In this document: one piece after another, positions 1 through 7,394 of the stretch
Layout of the letters: each line of letters starts with the position of its first letter
Numbering within the stretch: the first letter of the stretch is position 1
NCBI GenBank assembly: GCA_013362835.1
Contig: JABFVJ010000017.1
Span: forward strand, 1-7,394
Source: Nonomuraea sp.
GTDB lineage: Bacteria; Actinomycetota; Actinomycetes; Streptosporangiales; Streptosporangiaceae
Length of the DNA stretch: 7,394 nucleotides
Direction: 5' to 3'
Program-made: the position numbers and the translations under genes
The notes under the pieces: generated by a model
Told to the model about the DNA's origin: nothing
What the model saw: the letters and a program-made list of their open reading frames with translations, nothing else
The model's database searches: none

Positions 1-258
1 GTGCCCGCCCCACGGGCCGCCGGGGCCGAAGGGGCCGCCGCGGCCGAAGTCGAACGGGAACGGTCCGCCGGGCCCGCCGGGGCCGCCGCGCCTGCCGCGC
101 TCGCGCCGCTCGCCGGGACCGCCGCCGCGGTGATGGTGGTGATGATGGCCGCCGATCTGCTCGAAGGCGTCGGCCATGGCCTTGAACGCCTCGCGCGCCG
201 CGCGCTTGTACTCGTGCGAGCCGGGCCAGTGGCCGCCCGCCGCCTGTGCGTAACCCAT
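1..258 (-). CDS. PadR-family transcriptional regulator, N-terminal part (C-terminus outside window)
   Basis: 86 codons are visible, read leftward from ATG at 258 and running off the window. A clear ribosome site, AGGAG (267-271), lies 8 nt before the ATG and fixes the start. Residues 15-35 look like a short amphipathic helix (HEYKRAAREAFKAMADAFEQ). Residues 38-43 are six consecutive histidines. From residue 45 on the chain is Gly/Pro/Arg/Phe-rich with GPGGP and FGRGGPFGPGG motifs. Many actinobacterial PadR regulators carry just such a Gly/Pro-rich leader before their winged-helix domain, so that is the inferred family; the DNA-binding domain itself is not in the window. PadR proteins are dimeric repressors that often control a nearby transporter or their own gene. 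A different low-complexity protein cannot be excluded. The gene is divergent from the YdjM-family gene at 570. Confidence 0.6.
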   Translation of the reverse strand, partial: MGYAQAAGGHWPGSHEYKRAAREAFKAMADAFEQIGGHHHHHHRGGGPGERRERGRRGGPGGPGGPFPFDFGRGGPFGPGGPWGGH

Positions 259-298
259 GATTCTTTCTCCTCTATCGCGATCTGTTCTCGATGCGTCA

Positions 299-327
299 AA
301 GATATATCGATAGTGTTCTGCTGGCAA
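299..327 (-). promoter_or_regulatory. Promoter of the PadR-like gene with TATCGATA palindrome
   Basis: Read on the minus strand, TTGCCA (322-327) and TATCTT (299-304) are separated by 17 bp and fit -35 and -10 boxes, placing transcription start near 292, about 34 nt before the ATG. The perfect palindrome TATCGATA (305-312) lies in the spacer directly next to the -10 box, where a bound dimer would block polymerase. Autoregulation by the PadR-like protein is inferred from position only. This AT-rich patch stands out in the surrounding GC-rich DNA. Confidence 0.4.
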
Positions 328-392
328 GGCGAGAAGGAGAGTGAGACAGATCACGAAAAAGTTGCGGAATCGGGGAACAGGATTGGGGATGA

Positions 393-483
393 GGCCGTTG
401 AACACAGCAGACGAGGTCGTTCCGCGTCGGCAGGGCTGGGGGGTGCTGTCGCCGCGGAGACGACCTCGTCTGCGTTCACGGCC
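393..483. repeat. 91-nt near-perfect hairpin (long imperfect palindrome)
   Basis: The left arm 393-433 pairs with the right arm 446-483. Pairs run 393-398 with 483-478, 400-403 with 477-474, 407-420 with 473-460 (14 bp unbroken), 421-426 with 458-453, and 428-433 with 451-446 (one G-T pair). Interruptions are bulges at T399, ACA 404-406 and G459 and one mismatch (427/452). The loop is 12 nt (434-445, G-rich). That is 36 pairs in one stem. No T-run follows on either strand, and both flanking genes read away from it, so it is not an ordinary terminator. It may be a dispersed palindromic repeat or MITE-like element, a structured small RNA, or a leader structure of either divergent gene; the sequence does not decide. 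The structure is directly visible; its function is unknown. Confidence 0.85.
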
Positions 484-531
484 AGGCCGGCCGCGTATCG
501 AGAGGGACCGTTCCAGGTACGCGGCGGGCCT
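484..531. repeat. Second hairpin abutting the 91-nt hairpin
   Basis: Arms 484-497 (AGGCCGGCCGCGTA) and 518-531 pair at 13 of 14 positions, with one G/G mismatch (489/526) and a 20-nt loop. It starts at the very next base after the 393-483 hairpin, so together they form a 139-nt two-stem unit filling most of the divergent intergenic region. On the minus strand TTGACG (537-542) followed after 17 bp by TACCTG (514-519) could be a weak leftward promoter whose RNA would carry the whole first hairpin; this is speculative. Confidence 0.65.
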
Positions 532-539
532 CGGCGCGT

Positions 540-569
540 CAAAGCCTTCTTTGCAATACAGTCCCGATC
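540..569 (+). promoter_or_regulatory. Possible operator and leaderless promoter of the YdjM-family gene
   Basis: CAAAG (540-544) and CTTTG (549-553) form a perfect inverted repeat with a 4-bp spacer. Just downstream TACAGT (557-562) fits a TANNNT -10 box and lies 7 nt before the ATG at 570, the spacing expected for a leaderless transcript. No Shine-Dalgarno site precedes the ATG, which agrees with this, but no good -35 box is visible. The assignment is tentative. Confidence 0.25.
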
Positions 570-1298
570 ATGATGGGGCACACGCACGCGATGACCGGGG
601 CGATCGCCTGGCTGGCGCTGGCGCCGCCGCTCGCCGCACTGCCGTTGCTGAACGAGAGCTCCCGGTTCATCGACACCGGGATCATGGCCGGAGCCCTCGG
701 CCCGGCCGAGCTGATCGCCGGCGCCCTGGTCTGCGCCGGCGCCGCCATGCTGCCCGACCTCGACCACCCGAGCGCGACCATCGCGCAGACGTTCGGCCCG
801 GTCACCTGGGCGCTGAGCAAGGTCGTGTCGTGGATCAGCGGCGGCCACCGCGGCATGACGCACTCGCTGGCCTTCGCCGTGGCGCTCGGGTTCGGCGTCC
901 ACTGGCTGGCCAACACCTATCCGATAGGGCGCGACATCATGGTCGTCCTGCTCGTCGGGCTGGCCCTGCGCGCGATCGGCGTCGGCATCCCGGGCAACAA
1001 GGCCGGCTCGGTGATGATCAACATCGGCCTGACCGCCGGCCTGTACGCCGTCTTCCTCTCGCTGAACGTCGGCTACGCCTGGCTGGGCCTGGCCGTGGGC
1101 GTCGGCTGTTTCATCCACGTGGTCGGCGACTGCATGACCGAGCGGGGATGCCCGGTGCTCTGGCCGCTCGGGGCCAAGTTCGTGCTGCCGTGGAAGATCG
1201 GCATCAAGACCGGCAAGAAGTTCGAGCAGAAGATCCTCGCGCCGATCCTCTCCGTGGCCATCATCGGCCTGCTCTTCTGGCGGCTCGCCCCGCTTTAA
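570..1298 (+). CDS. YdjM-family membrane-associated putative metal-dependent hydrolase
   Basis: A 242-aa protein with the pattern of the YdjM/DUF457 family (putative metal-dependent hydrolases of the inner membrane). Visible family motifs are the N-terminal GHTHAMTGA (3-11), PDLDHP (62-67), GHRGMTHSL (92-100) and HVVGDCMTERGCPVLWPL (183-200). The repeated His/Asp residues H4, H6, D63, D65, H66, H93, H98, H183 and D187 are candidate metal ligands. Hydrophobic segments around 10-27, 40-60, 101-112, 122-140, 148-182 and 224-240 indicate several membrane helices. The substrate is unknown for the family. Two adjacent ATG codons (570 and 573) are possible starts; neither has a ribosome site, so a leaderless start at 570 is plausible. 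The E. coli homologue is under LexA control, but I see no actinobacterial LexA box upstream here. The stop codon abuts the aconitase promoter, with no terminator between. Confidence 0.85.
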   Translation: MMGHTHAMTGAIAWLALAPPLAALPLLNESSRFIDTGIMAGALGPAELIAGALVCAGAAMLPDLDHPSATIAQTFGPVTWALSKVVSWISGGHRGMTHSLAFAVALGFGVHWLANTYPIGRDIMVVLLVGLALRAIGVGIPGNKAGSVMINIGLTAGLYAVFLSLNVGYAWLGLAVGVGCFIHVVGDCMTERGCPVLWPLGAKFVLPWKIGIKTGKKFEQKILAPILSVAIIGLLFWRLAPL

Positions 1299-1339
1299 CT
1301 TGATGTCGAGATACCTGTAGTAATATCTTGACGTCGAGA
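1299..1339 (+). promoter_or_regulatory. Aconitase promoter flanked by two near-identical palindromic operators
   Basis: CTTGATGTCGAG (1299-1310) and CTTGACGTCGAG (1327-1338) match at 11 of 12 bases and lie 28 bp apart. The second lies in TCTTGACGTCGAGA (1326-1339), a palindrome broken by one symmetrical pair. Between them TAATAT (1321-1326) fits a -10 box, with CTTGAT (1299-1304) as its -35 box over 16 bp, giving a start near 1333. The first palindrome would then cover the -35 and the second the start site, a common arrangement for repression by two dimers. The regulator cannot be named from sequence. The first site begins on the base after the stop of the preceding gene. Confidence 0.55.
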
Positions 1340-1355
1340 GATCGGCCGCGAACCC

Positions 1356-1374
1356 CGAGGTTAGGGTCACCTAA
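1356..1374 (+). promoter_or_regulatory. DtxR/IdeR-type iron box upstream of aconitase
   Basis: The core is GTTAGG-N4-CCTAAC (1360-1375), a perfect inverted repeat. Aligned to the DtxR/IdeR consensus TTAGGTTAGGCTAACCTAA, the 19 bases at 1356-1374 match at 15 positions; the misses are positions 1, 2, 11 and 13. The site lies 71 nt before the GTG start and downstream of the promoter proposed at 1299-1326, so binding there would block elongation, unless an unseen second promoter lies below it. Control of an iron-sulfur enzyme by an iron regulator is biologically sensible. Binding is inferred. Confidence 0.5.
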
Positions 1375-1426
1375 CGTACGTGTCGTTCCCGGGGTGCGGC
1401 AGGATTTGTGTTGAGCAATTGTCTGA

Positions 1427-4174
<2,748 letters not shown>

Positions 4175-4183
4175 CTTCCCGCG

Positions 4184-4212
4184 CCCGCGCCCGGTCAAGA
4201 GCCGGACGCGGG
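4184..4212 (+). other. GC-rich hairpin in the aconitase 3' untranslated region
   Basis: Arms 4184-4194 and 4202-4212 pair at 10 of 11 positions around a 7-nt loop, starting 10 nt after the stop codon. No T-run follows. It could be a T-less actinomycete terminator, a pause site or a 3'-end stabiliser for the aconitase mRNA ahead of the stronger terminator downstream. Confidence 0.45.
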
Positions 4213-4270
4213 CCGGGGACAGGGCGCGATCCTCACGCGCCCACATCGGGGGTACGACCCGACTCGTGAG

Positions 4271-4306
4271 AGCCGCCCGGCGGAACACCCTCCGCCGGGC
4301 GGCTTT
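4271..4306. terminator. Strong hairpin terminator between convergent aconitase and ABC permease genes
   Basis: Perfect 14-bp arms AGCCGCCCGGCGGA (4271-4284) and 4291-4304 enclose the 6-nt loop ACACCC; TTT at 4304-4306 ends the element on the plus strand. It lies 96 nt after the aconitase stop and just 7 bp beyond the permease stop at 4314 on the opposite strand. The stem works on both strands, although only the plus strand ends in T residues. It most likely ends both transcripts. Confidence 0.85.
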
Positions 4307-4313
4307 CCGCTGT

Positions 4314-5187
<874 letters not shown>

Positions 5188-5192
5188 GGGGG

Positions 5193-5216
5193 CAGGCGGT
5201 CAGGCGGTCAGGCGGT
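5193..5216. repeat. Three copies of an 8-bp repeat across the ATPase stop codon
   Basis: CAGGCGGT occurs three times in tandem (5193-5200, 5201-5208, 5209-5216), followed by a diverged CAGGTGGA. Read on the minus strand the unit is ACCGCCTG, and each junction creates a TGA. Because 8 is not a multiple of 3, the successive TGA codons (5216-5218, 5208-5210, 5200-5202) fall in all three frames. The ATPase uses the one at 5208-5210. Confidence 0.85.
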
Positions 5217-6305
5217 CAGGTGGAGGAAGACCTCGTCGAGGGTGGGGCGGCGGAGCGCGAGGTCCTCGACGGCGATCCCGGCCGCGTCGAGCGCGCTCGC
5301 CACGCGGATCAGCGACTGAGCCCCGTCGGGGGCGGGCAGGGTCACCCGCGTCCCCGTGGGAACCACCACCCGCGTCCCCGCGGGAACCATCACCTGCGTC
5401 TCCGCGGGAACCATCACCTGCGTCTCCGCGGGAACCATCACCTGCGTCTCCGTGGGAACCGGCACGCGCGTTGGGGCGGGCAGGGTCACCCGCGTCCCCG
5501 TGGGAACCGCTGTCCGTGTTCCGGTGGGACCTGGGACGGTGGGGTCGCCGGGGCCGGGGTTCTCGGCGGCGAGGGCACTGAGGGCTTTCGTCGCGTCGTC
5601 CGGGTTCCGGAAGTCGATCTGGACGCGGTCGCCGCCGATCCGCTTCTTGAGCGCGGCGGGGGAGCCCGCCGCCGCCACCCGGCCGTCGTCCAGCACGACG
5701 ATCTGGTCGGCCAGGTGGTCGGCCTCGTCGAGGTACTGGGTGGTCAGCAGCAGCGTGGTGCCCTCGCGTACGAGGTCGCGCAGCAGCTCCCAGAGCTGGA
5801 GGCGGCTGCGCGGGTCGAGCCCGGCGGTCGGCTCGTCCATGAACAGCACGGGCGGCGCGACGATCAGGCTCGCGGCCAGGTCGAGCCGCCGCCGCATGCC
5901 CCCCGAGTACGTCCTGACCAGCCGCCGCCCCGCCTCGGCCAGCCCGAACCGCTCCAGCAGCTCGCCGGCCCTGTTCCTGGCCTCGGTCCTGGACAGGTGG
6001 TAGAGGCGGCCGAACAGCTCCAGGTTGCGCCGGCCGGTGAGCAGCTCGTCGACGGCCGCGTGCTGGCCGGCCAGGCCGATCAGGAAGCGCAGCCGCGCCG
6101 CGTCGCGTACGACGTCGAGCCCGGCGACCTCGGCCCGCCCGCCGTCCGGCCGCAGCAGCGTGGCCAGGATGCGTACCGTCGTGGTCTTGCCCGCGCCGTT
6201 GGGCCCGAGCAGCCCGCAGACGGTGCCCGCGGGGACGTCGAGGTCGATGCCCCTGAGCGCCTCCTTGCCCGAGTACCGCTTGCGCAATCCCACCGCGTGA
6301 ATCAT
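5208..6305 (-). CDS. ABC exporter ATPase, DrrA-like, with repeat-expanded linker
   Basis: A 365-aa nucleotide-binding subunit that powers the exporter with the permease encoded next. It shows Walker A GPNGAGKTT (34-42), Q-loop Gln81, signature SGGM (134-137) and Walker B VLFMDEPTAGLD (153-164). The switch position reads TTQYLDEAD (188-196) with Gln190 where most ABC ATPases have His, as in DrrA-type proteins. The C-terminal accessory domain of this family ends in RRPTLDEVFLHLTA (352-365). Between the ATPase core and that end, residues 261-324 are eight octapeptide repeats rich in Val, Thr and Pro, which make the protein longer than the usual 310-330 aa. The ATG at 6305 has AAGGAG (6314-6319) 8 nt upstream. 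It is the first gene of a two-gene operon, divergent from tetR, and its ribosome site overlaps a putative TetR operator. Confidence 0.95.
   Translation of the reverse strand: MIHAVGLRKRYSGKEALRGIDLDVPAGTVCGLLGPNGAGKTTTVRILATLLRPDGGRAEVAGLDVVRDAARLRFLIGLAGQHAAVDELLTGRRNLELFGRLYHLSRTEARNRAGELLERFGLAEAGRRLVRTYSGGMRRRLDLAASLIVAPPVLFMDEPTAGLDPRSRLQLWELLRDLVREGTTLLLTTQYLDEADHLADQIVVLDDGRVAAAGSPAALKKRIGGDRVQIDFRNPDDATKALSALAAENPGPGDPTVPGPTGTRTAVPTGTRVTLPAPTRVPVPTETQVMVPAETQVMVPAETQVMVPAGTRVVVPTGTRVTLPAPDGAQSLIRVASALDAAGIAVEDLALRRPTLDEVFLHLTA
5334..5525 (-). repeat. Eight 24-bp in-frame tandem repeats inside the ATPase gene
   Basis: Units start at 5334, 5358, 5382, 5406, 5430, 5454, 5478 and 5502 in strict 24-bp register; a decayed ninth follows at 5526. 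Units at 5382 and 5406 are identical and the one at 5430 differs by one base. A 36-bp exact copy (5329-5364 and 5473-5508) lies 144 bp, six units, apart. Each unit encodes eight residues (261-324 of the ATPase): TGTRTAVP, TGTRVTLP, APTRVPVP, TETQVMVP, AETQVMVP twice, AGTRVVVP and TGTRVTLP. The near-identity of the central units points to recent duplication. Any gain or loss of a unit keeps the reading frame. Confidence 0.95.
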
Positions 6306-6317
6306 CGCGAGGACTCC

Positions 6318-6330
6318 TTAACGGTGTTAA
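6318..6330. promoter_or_regulatory. TetR operator A, overlapping the ATPase ribosome site
   Basis: TTAACGGTGTTAA is a perfect inverted repeat TTAAC-N3-GTTAA. It overlaps the Shine-Dalgarno site (6314-6319) of the ABC ATPase gene and lies in its leader. A nearly identical copy is 36 bp away at 6354. Two copies between a tetR gene and its divergent target are the normal arrangement for this type of regulator; binding is inferred. Confidence 0.65.
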
Positions 6331-6353
6331 ATCCAACAGCGTCAAGGGTGCAT

Positions 6354-6366
6354 TGAACGTTGTTAA
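6354..6366. promoter_or_regulatory. TetR operator B, overlapping the tetR -10 region
   Basis: TGAACGTTGTTAA matches operator A at 11 of 13 bases. It overlaps the putative tetR -10 box (6364-6369). On the minus strand it lies just inside TTGACA (6369-6374), a possible -35 box for the ABC operon; the matching -10 (CACCCT at 6345-6350, 18-bp spacer) is weak. Occupation would silence both directions. Confidence 0.6.
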
Positions 6367-6376
6367 GCTGTCAACC
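6364..6376 (+). promoter_or_regulatory. Putative leaderless promoter of the tetR gene
   Basis: TAAGCT (6364-6369) fits a TANNNT -10 box and sits 7 nt before the GTG at 6377, so the transcript would begin at or next to the start codon. No Shine-Dalgarno site precedes this GTG, which agrees with a leaderless mRNA. No convincing -35 box is present. Confidence 0.35.
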
Positions 6377-7060
6377 GTGGCACTCGAAAAGGGCACGATC
6401 GTGGGCGCGGCGCTGCGTCTCTTGCAGGAGGCGGGGTTCGACGGGCTCACGCTGCGCCGGCTCGCGGGGGAGCTCGGCGTGCAGGCGCCCGCGCTCTACT
6501 GGCACTTCAAGAACAAGCAGCAGCTGCTCGACGCGATGGCCGAGGCGCTGACGGCCGCCCACATGGCCAGGCCCGCCCTGACCGACCCCGCCGGCTGGCG
6601 CGCGTGGATGCGCGACCACGCCCACCGCGACCGGGCGATGCTCAACTCCTACCGCGACGGCGCCAGGCTGGTGGCGGGCACCCGGCCGTCGCCCCTGCTG
6701 TTCGAGGTGGTGGAGCGGTCGGTGGTGGCGCTGGAGTCGGCCGGGTTCACGGTGGGCGACGCGGTGCGCGGGCTGTTCGCGGTGAGCTCGTACGTGGCCG
6801 GGTTCGTGCTGGAGGAGCAGGCCGACAGGACGCGCGGAGACCTCGGGGCGGGCATGCCGGACATGGCGGCGTTCCAGGAGGCGCATCCGCGGCTCATGGC
6901 CGGGCTCAAGGAGGTGGGCGACCCGCAGGGGGAGCGGTCGTTCGAGGGCGGGCTGCAGGTGATACTCGACGGGATGGAGCACCGCCTCCGCTCAGGTCAG
7001 GAGACCTTGGCCGCCGGGGCCGACCAGGTGTCGCAGGCGGCTGGCGAGACGGAGCGGTAG
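6377..7060 (+). CDS. TetR-family repressor of the divergent ABC exporter
   Basis: A 227-aa regulator from GTG 6377. The N-terminal helix-turn-helix domain is plain: ALEKGTIVGAALRLLQEAG (2-20), GLTLRRLAGELGVQAPALYWHF (23-44) and KNKQQLLDAM (45-54). The ligand-binding part has SYRDGARLVAGTRP and FEGGLQVILDGME, as in the TetR_C (tetracycline-repressor-like) group, whose members release DNA on binding a small molecule. An in-frame TTG at 6353 would add eight residues (MNVVKLST), but it lies at operator B; relatives usually begin at the position chosen here. Its divergent position and the twin operators at 6318 and 6354 indicate that it represses the exporter genes and itself, with an exported compound as the probable inducer. 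The last 64 bp overlap the convergent peptidase gene. Confidence 0.92.
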   Translation: MALEKGTIVGAALRLLQEAGFDGLTLRRLAGELGVQAPALYWHFKNKQQLLDAMAEALTAAHMARPALTDPAGWRAWMRDHAHRDRAMLNSYRDGARLVAGTRPSPLLFEVVERSVVALESAGFTVGDAVRGLFAVSSYVAGFVLEEQADRTRGDLGAGMPDMAAFQEAHPRLMAGLKEVGDPQGERSFEGGLQVILDGMEHRLRSGQETLAAGADQVSQAAGETER

Positions 7061-7394
7061 CCGCGCGCCAGCCAGTGTGCGCGGTTGGCGCCCGTGCCGT
7101 GGCTGTGCTCACCGTCCTCGTCGCCGCTCGCCCTGGTGGCGTCGAGCAGCGCCGTCCAGTCCCGTCCCGTACGGGCCAGGGAGGGCCACACGCTGCCCAG
7201 GAAGACGCCGGCCAGGCAGTCGGCCTGGAGCTCGTAGCGGCGCCCGTCCTCGCCCTTGCGGACGCCCAGGAGGCTCTGGACGTGGTGGCCGTACTCGTGG
7301 GCGGCGACCTTGAACGGGTAGAGGTCGGTGCGGCCCTCGATCCAGGAGCCGGTGAGGGGGAGGACGAGGGTGTTGCGGCCGATGCAGTAGAAGG
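6997..7394 (-). CDS. YpfJ-like neutral zinc metallopeptidase, C-terminal part (N-terminus outside window)
   Basis: About 132 codons are visible, entering from the right edge and ending at TGA 6999-6997. The zinc site HEYGHH (7299-7282) is an HExxH motif. It is followed by RRYELQADCLAGVFLG, with the conserved Glu and Asp of this family, and then by HGTGANRAHWLARGY and a terminal CDTW region. The order FYC, HExxH, ELQADC, HGT-NRxxW, CDTW fits the YpfJ/putative neutral zinc metallopeptidase family; cysteines in the visible part suggest a disulfide-bearing exported protein, but the N-terminus with any signal or membrane anchor is not seen. Its physiological substrate is unknown. It converges on tetR with a 64-bp overlap of coding ends. 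Confidence 0.92.
   Translation of the reverse strand, partial: FYCIGRNTLVLPLTGSWIEGRTDLYPFKVAAHEYGHHVQSLLGVRKGEDGRRYELQADCLAGVFLGSVWPSLARTGRDWTALLDATRASGDEDGEHSHGTGANRAHWLARGYRSVSPAACDTWSAPAAKVS

Noticed and set aside
259..569. LexA box upstream of the YdjM-family gene
   Set aside because: The E. coli homologue is LexA-regulated, but no GAAC-N4-GTTC-type site is present here.
1..573. Plus-strand frame of 190 codons over the left end
   Set aside because: It runs antisense to the PadR-like gene, which has a proper start and ribosome site, and then through the two hairpins; no coding signature.
5334..5525. Possible CRISPR-like array
   Set aside because: The 24-bp units are directly adjacent with no spacers and are in frame within an ATPase gene.
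5208..6305. Gln190 at the switch-histidine position as a sign of a dead ATPase
   Set aside because: Gln in TTQYLDEAD is the usual form in DrrA-type ATPases, and the Walker A, Walker B and signature motifs are intact.
6353..6376. TTG at 6353 as the tetR start
   Set aside because: It falls at operator B upstream of the putative -10 box, has no ribosome site and adds residues not expected in relatives; GTG 6377 fits better.

Overview
The window is high-GC DNA with strong G/C bias at third codon positions, GTG starts, Shine-Dalgarno sites of the GGAGG type and gene families typical of actinomycetes (Gly/Pro-rich PadR regulator, AcnA-type aconitase with an acidic insert, DrrAB-type exporter, YpfJ-type zinc peptidase). 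A filamentous actinomycete, perhaps of the Streptosporangiales, is the best guess; the genus cannot be fixed from the sequence alone.

Layout. (1) 1-258, minus: N-terminal part of a probable PadR-family regulator with a natural run of six histidines, leaving the window on the left. (2) 259-569: divergent intergenic region with a promoter/operator for the PadR gene, then a 91-nt near-perfect hairpin (393-483) directly abutted by a second hairpin (484-531). (3) 570-1298, plus: YdjM-family membrane-associated putative metal-dependent hydrolase. (4) 1299-1444: control region of the aconitase gene, with two near-identical palindromes 28 bp apart around a promoter and a separate DtxR/IdeR-like iron box. 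(5) 1445-4174, plus: complete aconitase, followed by a strong hairpin terminator (4271-4306) that sits between convergent genes. (6) 6305-4314, minus: two-gene drug-type ABC exporter (ATPase then permease). The ATPase carries eight 24-bp in-frame repeats, and the ATPase-permease junction is built of short tandem repeats and lies in one continuous reading frame broken only by the ATPase stop codon. (7) 6306-6376: divergent control region with two copies of a TTAAC-N3-GTTAA-type operator. (8) 6377-7060, plus: TetR-family regulator, the likely local repressor of the exporter. (9) 7394-6997, minus: C-terminal part of a YpfJ-like zinc metallopeptidase, overlapping the tetR 3' end by 64 bp.

How the parts work together. 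The TetR gene and the ABC operon form a classic divergent, self-regulated efflux module. Aconitase stands alone as a housekeeping TCA-cycle gene whose upstream DNA suggests both iron and carbon-type control. The PadR and YdjM genes flank an unexplained double-hairpin element. The features most worth a second look are that element, the repeat-expanded linker in the ABC ATPase and the same-frame repeat-built junction of the exporter genes.
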